This document shows positions 6,915-14,934 of a stretch of DNA of 38,593 nucleotides, piece by piece. The notes beneath the pieces were generated by a model. The model saw nothing but the letters and a program-made list of their open reading frames with translations. It ran no database searches and had not been told where the DNA came from. This DNA is from JBDREA01 sp043820265. GTDB taxonomy: Archaea > Altiarchaeota > Altiarchaeia > IMC4 > JBDREA01. The position numbers were made by a program, and so were the translations under genes. Location: contig JBDREA010000056.1 of assembly GCA_043820265.1 (NCBI GenBank), positions 1-38,593 on the forward strand, given 5' to 3'. The stretch's first letter is position 1; each line of letters opens with the position of its first letter.

Positions 6915-7742
6915 TTAATTTTTCGTTAGAGTTATCAATGTAATTTCCGGCCGGGCAAAAAACCTGATGGGGTAGCCGATTGTCCCCACCCCTTTGGTCA
7001 CGAATACTTTCGTATGTATTGTTTCAACGAGACCTGAGCGATATTTCTGCTTTGTTTTGGGTGCGAGATCGTCGAGGGCGGGAGCATATAATCCGAAGAC
7101 CGTCACCTGTCCGCCGTGGGTGTGGCCGCTCAACATATAGTCAACTTTGTCTGTGGTGATCTCTTCGGCGTACTCTGGGTTGTGCGATAGTAGGATGACG
7201 AAGTCTGAATTATTCACGTCTTCGATTGTGGGGGAGATGATCTGGACATCCTCCCAGACGTCTCCCACTCCTCCGATCTTTATCTTGCCCTCACCCTCGG
7301 TCACCCAAACTGCGCGGTTGTCAAGGTTTGTGATGCCTGCCGCGGCCATCTCAATTCTAGCGGCAGACGCACCCTCCCAGTGGTCGTGGTTTCCAAGCAC
7401 CCCAAAGACGCCGAGTGGGGCTTTGAGGCGGCTAAACTCTTGAAAAACTGGAGCGATGTATTCGGGGTCTTTGTAGACGTAGTCTCCGCCCATCAAAACC
7501 AAATCCGGCTCCAACGCGTTTATCTCATCAACCAAATCCCCGACCCGCTCGATCGAAAAAAACGGACCATGATGGATGTCAGAGACAAAAACAATCTTCT
7601 TTCCGACAAACGAATCGGGAACGTCTTCATCTGCAAACGTGACCCGGTTCACCTTTAATAGGTAGGGCTCGACGAAAACATAAACTCCCAATAAAATGAG
7701 GATCAAAAACGAAACCGCCACGACTCTATAACTTCTCTTCAT
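6915..7742 (-). CDS. Membrane-anchored metallophosphoesterase (YkuE/YaeI-like)
   Basis: 275 residues. A hydrophobic segment at residues 7-25 anchors the catalytic domain outside the membrane. Calcineurin-type metal motifs appear in order: V-S-D-I-H-H-G, M-G-G-D-Y-V, G-N-H-D-H-W, L-L-S-H-N-P and S-G-H-T-H-G-G-Q-V. These are the conserved D-x-H, G-D, G-N-H-D and G-H-x-H sets with two-metal ligands. Homologues such as YaeI and LpxG/LpxH relatives cleave phosphodiesters or pyrophosphates of envelope lipids; the archaeal substrate is not known. The start overlaps the end of the 41-residue membrane microprotein by 17 bp, implying translational coupling. It is the last gene of a three-gene minus-strand operon. 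Confidence 0.88.
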   Translation of the reverse strand: MKRSYRVVAVSFLILILLGVYVFVEPYLLKVNRVTFADEDVPDSFVGKKIVFVSDIHHGPFFSIERVGDLVDEINALEPDLVLMGGDYVYKDPEYIAPVFQEFSRLKAPLGVFGVLGNHDHWEGASAARIEMAAAGITNLDNRAVWVTEGEGKIKIGGVGDVWEDVQIISPTIEDVNNSDFVILLSHNPEYAEEITTDKVDYMLSGHTHGGQVTVFGLYAPALDDLAPKTKQKYRSGLVETIHTKVFVTKGVGTIGYPIRFFARPEITLITLTKN

Positions 7743-7851
7743 CCCCGCTTCCCTTTCTCCTTTTAACCCATAACGTTGCGGCCACAGAGATTATTGTTGA
7801 GAAAATTGTCAACCAGATTAATTGGAGGAAAGACTTGAACTTCGATTTCAT
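7726..7851 (-). CDS. 41-residue single-pass membrane microprotein
   Basis: ATG at 7851, TAG at 7726-7728. A basic start (M-K-S-K-F-K-S-F), one hydrophobic helix at about residues 9-28, then a basic and charged tail (K-R-R-K-G-S-G-D-E-E-K-L). It starts 4 bp after the stop of the Yip1-like gene and overlaps the metallophosphoesterase start by 17 bp, so it fits exactly into the operon, which is the main reason to believe it. It might be a membrane partner or regulator of the phosphoesterase; unknown. Confidence 0.5.
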   Translation of the reverse strand: MKSKFKSFLQLIWLTIFSTIISVAATLWVKRRKGSGDEEKL

Positions 7852-7855
7852 AGTT

Positions 7856-8965
7856 CTACTTTTCGGGTTGATCTTCAAAGCATTTGAATGATTGCATTAA
7901 TTGGTCGTAGTCTTCGATGCTTTGGTTTGTATTGCCTTTTTCTGGAGTATATGTGAATTGCGCAAAGTTCCCACAGACTGTTCCACTGAACGTTGTTGAT
8001 ACAGTTCCTTGGTTGGTTTGGATTATGCTTGTCTCGCAACCAATTACGGCTCCATAGTCCTTGTAGGATCCAATACTGATAATGCCTGTTAATACAGGGT
8101 TAGGTTCTACTGATTCACATTCTTCTTTTGAAGAAAAATTACTCGGGGTCTCCGGTATCAATCTGTCGAAGGGTGTTTGTTGGATGAGGAATGTTGAGTT
8201 GTCTTTTGTGAAAGACCTCATCTCGAAAAAAGGGATTTCTCCCGCCCCCTTTTCTTCTTCCCAACCATCAGGGAAGATTATTTGGTAGCCTTTTTGGTTG
8301 TTGCTATAGACTAAATGTCCATTTTCTACATTGACACTTGTTTGAGATGGATAGAGATAATTCCCTCCAAATATAACTCCTAATAAACCTACAATAATGA
8401 CTATGTAAGTAATGAAAACCACGATAAATAAGTATCCCATCTGCCCAATGTATGAGGATACTAAAGTCGCTATGCTTTTAATCCCAGAAATTCCGTGAAC
8501 TGCTCTAACTAGTTTATACCCCAAAAAAGCAGAGTAAAAGAAAAGAAGTATGTGGAAAATTCTTAGCCAACCTGAAAAATATGAAATCCAACCAATTAGG
8601 ATAGTTAAGAAAGTCGTGGGTACGATTAAGATTGATGTGCACCATAATAATTCAACAAATTTTCCCTTTCCGTCGAAGGCTTTACCTACTGCGTAGATGA
8701 TTGCAACATCAATGAAGTATTTTAAAATAAGCACGGAGAAGACTATCAAGAAGTAGATTAAAGGGAAGAGGGCAAACCAAGATAATGTAAATTCAAACAG
8801 ATTATAATACCAAGCAAAGCAAAGGAAAAAGTAGGTAGAAATCGCAACAAATAGGGATTGTTTGGCATCTGCCTTTTTCTTCTGGTTAGTAAAAACCTTG
8901 GTTGGATGAACCGTAACCTCGGCAAAAGGCTTTAGGAAATCTATGATCTTTGAGATATCTGTCAC
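7856..8965 (-). CDS. Yip1-like multi-pass membrane protein with exterior domain
   Basis: 369 residues, GTG start with a strong GGGGGG ribosome-binding site 6-12 bp upstream. The N-terminal ~25 residues (F-L-K-P-F-A-E-V-T-V-H-P-T-K-V-F) resemble the start of Yip1-type proteins, which often begin with a helix followed by x-P-x-x-x-F. About five membrane segments follow (roughly 38-55, 64-95, 107-128, 135-155 and 175-205). The C-terminal ~160 residues are exterior, with several Cys and N-glycosylation sequons, and a Y-Q-I-I-F-P-D-G-W segment typical of PsbP-like or DUF1795-type domains. Membrane-trafficking roles of eukaryotic Yip1 should not be assumed. First gene of the operon with the microprotein and the metallophosphoesterase. 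Confidence 0.6.
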   Translation of the reverse strand: MTDISKIIDFLKPFAEVTVHPTKVFTNQKKKADAKQSLFVAISTYFFLCFAWYYNLFEFTLSWFALFPLIYFLIVFSVLILKYFIDVAIIYAVGKAFDGKGKFVELLWCTSILIVPTTFLTILIGWISYFSGWLRIFHILLFFYSAFLGYKLVRAVHGISGIKSIATLVSSYIGQMGYLFIVVFITYIVIIVGLLGVIFGGNYLYPSQTSVNVENGHLVYSNNQKGYQIIFPDGWEEEKGAGEIPFFEMRSFTKDNSTFLIQQTPFDRLIPETPSNFSSKEECESVEPNPVLTGIISIGSYKDYGAVIGCETSIIQTNQGTVSTTFSGTVCGNFAQFTYTPEKGNTNQSIEDYDQLMQSFKCFEDQPEK

Positions 8966-9075
8966 TTCAATCCCCCCTTTTAATTTTTTGTTTATTAAAT
9001 CTGGGAGTATCTTTAAAAAATCTAATATATCTTTATGGGTGATTGATCTTTGAGGTTCCTATTCCTAGATAGGGA

Positions 9076-10146
9076 TTAAACTTTCCCGCTTCTTATGTGT
9101 ATGTCTCTTTGGGGGAAGGGTATTTCGATTCCTTCTTTTTCGAGTTCTTTTAGGATGCGGTCGTTGATGTGGTCTGTGGCGTCCCATTTGTCGCGGAAGT
9201 CGGCGACCCAGACGACGAGCTTGAAGTTGAGGCTGGATTCTCCGAACTCCAAGAAATACATTGAGGGGGCGGGGTCCTTGAGGGTCAGTTCGCATGCGTC
9301 TGCGATTTTAAGGCATATCCTTTTGACTTTCTCGGGGTCGCTCCCGTAGGCGACTCCGACGTCTAGATACACTTTCAGCTTCATGTCGGGGAGCGTGTAG
9401 TTGGTGACGACGTCTGAGACGATGCTCTTGTTTGGGATGATGACGATTAAGTGGTCGAGGGTCTTGACTTTCGTGGTGCGAAGCCCGATGTCGACCACTT
9501 CTCCGAGAATGTCTTTTATCTTGATTCGGTCGCCTATCTTAAAGGGCCGGTCGACCATGATGAAAAAACCCGCTAGGATGTTACTTATCGAATCCTGTGC
9601 CGCAAAACCTATCGCGAAGCCTGCTATCCCGAGGCTCGCTACCAATGGTGTGATGCTGTAGCCGAGCTGGTTGATGATTATCATGAAGCCGACAACGTAG
9701 ATTAGAAGGTTGGCTATCTTTGAGATGAAAGGTAATGCTTCATCATCGAGTGTGGATTCGGTATGGGCTGTGAGCTTTTTTCCGACGTCCTCGATGAAGA
9801 GCTTTGCGATGCGGGCGGCCACCCAGGTGGCAAGAATGATTACGAACACCGAGATTCCGGTAGCAAAGTAATCAGCATACGGGGTGCCGGAAAGAAACGA
9901 GCCAAGTCCTATGTTTAATCCGATCAGGATTATGACGTAGTATACTGGTGTTTTCAGAAGCGAAAAAATCTTGTCGTCGATGTCAGATTTTGTTTTTCCG
10001 GTCAGCTTGATGGCCTGTTTACCTATCACCCATTTGGAGATTTGGGCCAAAATGACGAATACGACAATTATTAAACCCGATGCTAGCGCCCTAGCTAAGA
10101 CACTGCCTTCTGTCGCTACAGGGAGCTGTAGAGGGGACAAGTCCAT
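9076..10146 (-). CDS. mscS: MscS-family small-conductance mechanosensitive channel
   Basis: 356 residues from the ATG at 10146. A TTG at 10170 would add eight residues but lies inside the palindrome upstream. Three to five membrane segments fill the first ~200 residues. The pore-lining helix is recognisable as G-I-A-G-F-A-I-G-F-A-A-Q-D followed by N-I-L-A-G-F-F-I, and then the beta domain V-D-R-P-F-K-I-G-D-R-I with E-V-V-D-I-G-L-R-T-T and I-I-P-N-K-S. These are hallmarks of MscS. The C-terminal cytoplasmic vestibule (about 100 residues) is complete. It protects against hypo-osmotic lysis. Start-site TATA (TTTATTT, about 10174-10180) and palindrome are described separately. Confidence 0.93.
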   Translation of the reverse strand: MDLSPLQLPVATEGSVLARALASGLIIVVFVILAQISKWVIGKQAIKLTGKTKSDIDDKIFSLLKTPVYYVIILIGLNIGLGSFLSGTPYADYFATGISVFVIILATWVAARIAKLFIEDVGKKLTAHTESTLDDEALPFISKIANLLIYVVGFMIIINQLGYSITPLVASLGIAGFAIGFAAQDSISNILAGFFIMVDRPFKIGDRIKIKDILGEVVDIGLRTTKVKTLDHLIVIIPNKSIVSDVVTNYTLPDMKLKVYLDVGVAYGSDPEKVKRICLKIADACELTLKDPAPSMYFLEFGESSLNFKLVVWVADFRDKWDATDHINDRILKELEKEGIEIPFPQRDIHIRSGKV

Positions 10147-10160
10147 TTTCCAGAAATAAA

Positions 10161-10180
10161 TTGCATTCAATGCAAATAAA
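10161..10180 (-). promoter_or_regulatory. Perfect palindrome and TATA element before mscS
   Basis: TTGCATT-c-AATGCAA (10161-10175) is a perfect 15-bp inverted repeat 15 bp upstream of the ATG. A TTTATTT element (minus strand, about 10174-10180) abuts it, placing the start site near 10150. The palindrome therefore covers the stretch between TATA and start and is a good repressor site. Confidence 0.4.
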
Positions 10181-10191
10181 CGTATAGGTAA

Positions 10192-11124
10192 TTACAATGC
10201 GGGATCGATGGCAGACTTGCTCTCCCTTCTTTCGTGGAGCTCTATGATTATGCAACCAGTCAACACTAGAATTAGACTGAATATGTAGCTCCAAAGGATG
10301 CTTACGACAATCAGAACCAGGCTGCCGTATACGAGTTCGTAGTAGGCCATCCTCGCAGAAAGATACCCGACGAGGATGTTTTTTGAGAGCTCCCAGGAAA
10401 TCGCAGCCAATGCGGCCCCCAACGCGATTTCTTTTTCGCCGAGCTTTCTATCCGGGATGAAGCGGTATATCGTGAAAAAGAGGAAGTAGCTGAAGATGAA
10501 AGGTAGGAAAGTCATGATGAATCCCACAAGAAAAGACGCTTGTTCTTTGTCCAGGATGGGAAGAATCGAAAGATAATAGATTGTAAGTCCCTTCACGGGT
10601 GTGATAAGTGTGGATGCCATTATGAAGCATGAGAGAAAAAAGACGGAACCAATGCTTATCAGCCCGTGCTGCAGGAGGCTCTTGTATTCCTTTACCTCAA
10701 ATATCGTGTTCAATGAAAATTCTATGGAGGAAAAAAGGCCTGTAGAAACCCAAAGGAGCGTTATGAATGCGACAAAGCCCAGTCTTCCAGCGTTTCGGCC
10801 AAGCGTCCCGAGATTTCTTTCAACCAAAGAAACGTATCCCGGCATTACCTGGTCGACCGAGTCTATTATTGATGAATAGAATATTCCAGAGTCGGCTGTC
10901 ACATAGCCGAGGAGAGACACTATCAGGATAAGGATGGGGAAGAGCGAAAGAAAGGTGTAATAGGAAATCGCCGCGGCAAGTGTTGAGCCGCTGTGGTGGA
11001 TGAATCGCTCAGAAACCGATACGACAAATGAGATGGTAGAAGTTAACCTCGGAAACCGTTTACCAATTCTCTGAGTATATAATAGAATCCTCTTCAATCC
11101 TCCGATGTCTGTTACCTTTGTCAC
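10192..11124 (-). CDS. YihY/BrkB family (UPF0761) membrane protein
   Basis: 310 residues from the GTG at 11124, picked because a TTTTTATTTT element lies 26 bp upstream; a TTG at 11145 overlaps that element. The sequence S-G-S-T-L-A-A-A-I-S-Y-Y-T-F-L-S-L-F-P-I-L is the family signature (x-A-A-A-x-S-Y-Y-x-x-x-x-x-x-P). About six membrane helices follow, along with the conserved Y-R-F-I-P-D-R and W-E-L-S-K motifs. The biochemical role of the family is still unsettled. It ends 21 bp before the TTG codon upstream of mscS and precedes it on the same strand, but mscS appears to have its own promoter. Confidence 0.88.
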   Translation of the reverse strand: MTKVTDIGGLKRILLYTQRIGKRFPRLTSTISFVVSVSERFIHHSGSTLAAAISYYTFLSLFPILILIVSLLGYVTADSGIFYSSIIDSVDQVMPGYVSLVERNLGTLGRNAGRLGFVAFITLLWVSTGLFSSIEFSLNTIFEVKEYKSLLQHGLISIGSVFFLSCFIMASTLITPVKGLTIYYLSILPILDKEQASFLVGFIMTFLPFIFSYFLFFTIYRFIPDRKLGEKEIALGAALAAISWELSKNILVGYLSARMAYYELVYGSLVLIVVSILWSYIFSLILVLTGCIIIELHERRESKSAIDPAL

Positions 11125-11144
11125 ACAAGGAATTTGATAACCCA

Positions 11145-11154
11145 AAAATAAAAA
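11145..11154 (-). promoter_or_regulatory. TATA box for the YihY/BrkB gene
   Basis: TTTTTATTTT on the minus strand, centred 26 bp before the GTG at 11124. It decides between the two possible non-ATG starts. Confidence 0.5.
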
Positions 11155-11204
11155 GAGATTTTCACCTTTTTATTGTCGTTCGTACTAATTGTCTTCCTTG
11201 TAAA

Positions 11205-12119
11205 ATGAAGAATTCTTTGATTGTCGCAATCGTTATCGTTGTCTTAGTTTCGGCTATATACTTTTTCCGGGGTCCAACGACCCCTTACTGCGGGGACGGG
11301 ATAAAAAACCAGGAAGAAGAGGGGGTCGATTGCGGAGGGCCATGCAAACCTTGCCCGATAACAACTACTACTTCAACAATCCCAACCACAACCCTGCCCA
11401 CAACATCTTTGACTACTTCGTCGACTAGCTCAGCTACGACCACTTCCACGGTCACAGACTGTAAAGTATTGGCTGCAGGGCCGCTAAGAGACAAATGCTT
11501 CCTTGAGCATTCCTGGAGCAATCCTGATCCCTCCCTATGTGATGGAATAATCGATTATTCTGTACGAGACATCTGCTTTCGGGAAGTAGGAAGAAACACA
11601 AACGACTCAAGCATTTGCGTCAAAATCGCAAGCAACATCACTAAAAGCGAATGCTACATGGATTTTGCAATTAGATCTGTGGACTACGGTCTGTGCACTC
11701 GCATACCTGATACGGCCATTTTAGACTCCTGCCTTTATCGAATCGGCTTTGACACGAGAAACTCCACATTGTGTGAGCAGATAGGAACCGATTCCTCGAG
11801 GAATCTTTGTTTGTCTTTAGTACTGAAAAATGCGTCTTTTTGCGAAAATATCACGCAAACCAAGGGGAGAGACTTCTGCCTGGTAAAGAGCTTGTCTTTT
11901 AGCTCTGATCCAAGTGTTTGTCTAAAGGTTACAGACTCTGGAGCAAAGGATGATTGTTTTTACGAGATCGCTATGCAGTATTTTGAACCAAAGGTGTGTG
12001 AGCGCATAATAGACGCTAAAAAAAGGAATTCGTGCATGGCTGATGCCGAGCGTTCAAAAACGCACAGGGACACTTTAATGGAAGGCTTATCTGGTAGTGT
12101 GAACGCTAAGTTGAGTTGA
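11205..12119 (+). CDS. Surface protein with eight C-x11-C tandem repeats
   Basis: 304 residues from the ATG at 11205; an upstream TTG/ATG frame overlaps the divergent gene and was not used. Residues 4-21 form a membrane anchor. Next comes the module C-G-D-G-I-K-N-Q-E-E-E-G-V-D-C-G-G-x-C-x-x-C, a motif common in archaeal and bacterial surface proteins, then a Thr/Ser-rich linker likely to be O-glycosylated. The rest is eight copies of a repeat with exactly eleven residues between two cysteines (C-x11-C). Thirteen residues lie between repeats except for one gap of ten, so the unit is 26 residues. Repeats show an R/K-D/N/S-x-C-F/Y-like second half. A disulfide-pinned helical solenoid outside the cell is the natural reading, inferred. 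The end overlaps the convergent tyrS by 14 bp. Confidence 0.8.
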   Translation: MKNSLIVAIVIVVLVSAIYFFRGPTTPYCGDGIKNQEEEGVDCGGPCKPCPITTTTSTIPTTTLPTTSLTTSSTSSATTTSTVTDCKVLAAGPLRDKCFLEHSWSNPDPSLCDGIIDYSVRDICFREVGRNTNDSSICVKIASNITKSECYMDFAIRSVDYGLCTRIPDTAILDSCLYRIGFDTRNSTLCEQIGTDSSRNLCLSLVLKNASFCENITQTKGRDFCLVKSLSFSSDPSVCLKVTDSGAKDDCFYEIAMQYFEPKVCERIIDAKKRNSCMADAERSKTHRDTLMEGLSGSVNAKLS

Positions 12120-13098
12120 CTTCAGAATAAGTCAGCTTCTTTTTTCCAAGTTCCTCTCTAACCGGTTTCAGAAGATCGGCCAATGATTCTGACACTGCGT
12201 TTTTGAGGTCGGCCGGGTGAAGCCTCTTTTTGCTGTAGTCTTCCCCTAACTCATCAATTGAATTGTAGGATACGTCTCCCCCAAACTTTTGGGGTCTTAC
12301 GACCTCGAGCTCTCCAAGACGGGGAAAAATTACATATTCCGCTATCTGGGCGATTGGGTTGCCAGCCATCTCTTCCGGCGGACAGAAGGCACTCTGAATC
12401 TTCTTTTTGATTTCATCAGGGGAGTCGTCTACTGCTATCATGGTTTCGGGTTTGCTCGAAGACATCTTTACTTCGGGCCCTTGTAGGGAACAAAGAAGCG
12501 GGCCATGAGTGCATATGGGCTTTTTTCCTCCAATCTGGGGTAAAGATTCCCTTGCCAGCATGTGTATCTTTCTTTGCTCCATTCCTCCGTGAGCGACATC
12601 GACTTCAAGCGCCTTCACGTCTGCTATCTGCATCAATGGATAGATAACCTGACTAACTTTGGCATGCTCGATGTCTCGGGCAATCTCCTGCATGCTTCTT
12701 AAGGCGCGGTTCAGGGTGGAGTGCAAACCCAACCCTAATACGTCCTTGACGTATTCTTTTTCGAACTGAAAGCTTGATCCTCTCACAAACTCTGCTTTGT
12801 CAAGGCCTAAAGCCCTAAAGCTTGTCTCCCAGTATTTTATCATACGGTTGATCCAATCCTCTTCACCTTTGCAGTTTAGGAGCGTATGGACGTCTGCAAA
12901 AAGGATTTTCACATTCCAGCCCAGCTTCTGGAAATCCATCTGTTTAAGGATGGAAACCATATGGCCGATATGGACTGGACCTGAGACCTCGAATCCGCAA
13001 TAAGTAGTGGGTCTGGGGTTTATCGATAAAAGGTTTTTTAACTCCTCTTTTGTGACTACTTCGACCAGGTTTCTTTCTAGTATCTCAGAGTCATCCAT
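12106..13098 (-). CDS. tyrS: Tyrosyl-tRNA synthetase, archaeal/eukaryotic type
   Basis: 330 residues, the usual archaeal length. Class I signatures are intact: H43-I-G-H in G-P-V-H-I-G-H, and K211-M-S-S-S. The segment M-E-Q-R-K-I-H-M-L-A-R-E and the Y-P-L-M-Q-I-A-D motif are typical of archaeal TyrRS; TrpRS is longer and reads differently. It charges tRNA-Tyr. It starts on the base after the stop codon of the UPF0147 gene, forming a two-gene operon. No editing or anticodon oddities are visible. Confidence 0.95.
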   Translation of the reverse strand: MDDSEILERNLVEVVTKEELKNLLSINPRPTTYCGFEVSGPVHIGHMVSILKQMDFQKLGWNVKILFADVHTLLNCKGEEDWINRMIKYWETSFRALGLDKAEFVRGSSFQFEKEYVKDVLGLGLHSTLNRALRSMQEIARDIEHAKVSQVIYPLMQIADVKALEVDVAHGGMEQRKIHMLARESLPQIGGKKPICTHGPLLCSLQGPEVKMSSSKPETMIAVDDSPDEIKKKIQSAFCPPEEMAGNPIAQIAEYVIFPRLGELEVVRPQKFGGDVSYNSIDELGEDYSKKRLHPADLKNAVSESLADLLKPVREELGKKKLTYSEVNST

Positions 13099-13347
13099 TT
13101 ATTTGCCCTTTAATGATTCCAGGTCGCTTATGATGTCCCATAAAGCGGTTTTTGCGTGCATTTGAATGTTCACGTCGTTTGCGATTTCATCCAACTCATA
13201 AATGGCTGATGTAACTCTAATAGCCATGTCCTGTTTGTCATCAACTATCTGCTCTTTGATCTGCATCAGAGAGGCCTTTACGCGTTTAGGCATGGGGTAA
13301 CCTTCCAGTGTCTCGTCAATCTTACCAATTACTTTATCTACGTCCAT
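13099..13347 (-). CDS. UPF0147 family protein
   Basis: 82 residues from the ATG at 13347. An alternative start six codons upstream lacks support. The protein is helical (D-E-T-L-E-G-Y-P-M-P-K-R-V-K-A-S-L ... A-I-Y-E-L-D-E-I-A-N-D-V-N), matching the small archaeal UPF0147 family of unknown function. A GGTGAG site lies just upstream, and a TATA-like element lies 26 bp upstream, so the start has double support. It is followed directly by tyrS. Confidence 0.85.
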   Translation of the reverse strand: MDVDKVIGKIDETLEGYPMPKRVKASLMQIKEQIVDDKQDMAIRVTSAIYELDEIANDVNIQMHAKTALWDIISDLESLKGK

Positions 13348-13368
13348 GCTCTCACCGAAAAACAAGAA

Positions 13369-13425
13369 TAGATAAATGGATGCCGTTATTTAAATATGGT
13401 CGAACCTATCTTTCGCTTTTATTTT
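13369..13425. promoter_or_regulatory. Divergent promoter region, UPF0147-tyrS and herA
   Basis: On the minus strand ATTTATC (about 13370-13377) sits 26 bp upstream of the UPF0147 ATG. On the plus strand CTTTTATTTT (13416-13425) sits about 26 bp before the herA ATG at 13446. A further TTATTTAAATA element lies between them (13387-13397). Confidence 0.5.
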
Positions 13426-13445
13426 TCTACTCGAATTCTCATCTC

Positions 13446-14873
13446 ATGGATTCGGTTGGGATGGTCCAGGCATCTTCCGGTAGGAGAGTCACGATTCTTG
13501 TAACAGATGGATGTGTGGAGCTTGGATGTATCCTTCGCATCGGGGATTTTTACGGGATTGTCGCCTCCATGGCCTTTGATGAAGATGATAAGATCGGCTC
13601 CAAACAAAAACTCATAGCAGAAGTCGACGTCTTCGGCAGAATGACGGATAGAGGCATAAAAAAAATAAAGAAACCAGTCGAACCCTATGAAAGCGTATTC
13701 TTAGCTCAAAAAGATGAACTTGAGAAGATGCTCAGCTCTCAAGCAAAAAAAATATCCATCGGCAAAGTCTATGGAACAGATGCGAGAGCTTACCTGAATC
13801 CCTATGAATACGACAGGCATATGGCCATTCTGGCCTCGACCGGTTCCGGGAAATCATATACGGCGGCCAATCTGATAAAAGAGTTTGTATTGCTCGGCCT
13901 ACCTGTTGTTGTCGTCGACACTCACGGCGAATACCCGAAGCTTTTAGGTAAGCTTGCGCAAAAGAATCCATTTCAGATCATAATCTTTACACTTCGGCAC
14001 GGCAGAGCCGGCTTTGACGAATTCAAGATCCCTGTATCGGGTTTGAGCGCTGAAGACTTCAACCACTTCCTCCCTTTCACCGAAGCACAAAACTCTGCAA
14101 TCGCTAAGATCCTTGAGATCCTGGATGACAAATACACTGGCGACGAAAAAGACTACTCCCTTGATGATGTCATTGCTGCAGTCGACCAGCTCACAATACC
14201 TGAGTTCCACGAGGGGACGGTTGCCGCAACCAAAAGGAAACTAAAGCAGATAAAGCGCATGTTTGGATCGGTATTCGACAAATACGGCACAGACGTCAAC
14301 AGGATGGTTGCCCCGGGGCAGGTGACGATAGTGGATGCGAGCCTCGCACCCCAGGGCGTGAGAAGAAGCGTTGTGTCTTATCTTTCCAAAGAACTTTTAG
14401 ACGGAAGGATAAACAAGGTCAATGAATTCGGGAGCCGCCACGTAGAAAACGAGCTGCTCTTTGTAGTCGAGGAAGCCCACAATTACAGCGCATCCAACCT
14501 CGTCCACAGCTGCAAATACCAGTTGGGCAGGTTGGCAAGCGAAGGGCGGAAATTCGGAATCGGCCTTTGTGTCATAAGCCAGAAACCGTCTAAGATAGAC
14601 GAAGACATCCTGAGCCAATGCAACACAGGCATCTACATGCACATCACAAACCCAAACGATAAAACCCATATAAAACGAAGCTTTGAGTGCATAAACGAAG
14701 ACATAATCCGCGACCTTGACAGCCTCGACGTCGGAGAATGCATCATCGCAGGCGCAGTATTAGACGTCCCCTTCGCCCTCTGCACAGTCGACAGAATCGA
14801 TGTGAAAAAGGAAAAGAAGTTCGAATTCAAAACGCCCGTGGAAAAGAAGGTCGGGGGAAGCGGACACATCTAG
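13446..14873 (+). CDS. herA: HerA-type DNA translocase/helicase ATPase
   Basis: 475 residues from the ATG at 13446; a longer frame reaches upstream but overlaps the divergent UPF0147 gene. Residues 1-75 are the HAS-type beta-barrel. Walker A is A130-S-T-G-S-G-K-S and Walker B is L337-L-F-V-V-E-E-A-H. The V-I-S-Q-K-P-S-K motif and the T-N-P-N-D-K-T-H-I-K-R segment complete the FtsK/HerA-like core. HerA hexamers work with the NurA nuclease, and often Mre11-Rad50, in DNA end resection. No nurA, mre11 or rad50 is in this window, so the partner must be elsewhere or absent. Confidence 0.88.
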   Translation: MDSVGMVQASSGRRVTILVTDGCVELGCILRIGDFYGIVASMAFDEDDKIGSKQKLIAEVDVFGRMTDRGIKKIKKPVEPYESVFLAQKDELEKMLSSQAKKISIGKVYGTDARAYLNPYEYDRHMAILASTGSGKSYTAANLIKEFVLLGLPVVVVDTHGEYPKLLGKLAQKNPFQIIIFTLRHGRAGFDEFKIPVSGLSAEDFNHFLPFTEAQNSAIAKILEILDDKYTGDEKDYSLDDVIAAVDQLTIPEFHEGTVAATKRKLKQIKRMFGSVFDKYGTDVNRMVAPGQVTIVDASLAPQGVRRSVVSYLSKELLDGRINKVNEFGSRHVENELLFVVEEAHNYSASNLVHSCKYQLGRLASEGRKFGIGLCVISQKPSKIDEDILSQCNTGIYMHITNPNDKTHIKRSFECINEDIIRDLDSLDVGECIIAGAVLDVPFALCTVDRIDVKKEKKFEFKTPVEKKVGGSGHI

Positions 14874-14934
14874 AATTTTATTCGTGTGATTCCTATTAGG
14901 GACAAAGAGGTTGTAACTTCCTCTATACTGAAAA

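Noticed and set aside
11118..11204. 29-residue N-terminal extension of the C-x11-C protein
   Set aside because: It overlaps the divergent gene's promoter, and the signal anchor begins directly after the ATG at 11205.
13446..14873. HerA-NurA defence or resection island
   Set aside because: No nurA, mre11, rad50 or defence gene is adjacent; this is probably an ordinary herA.
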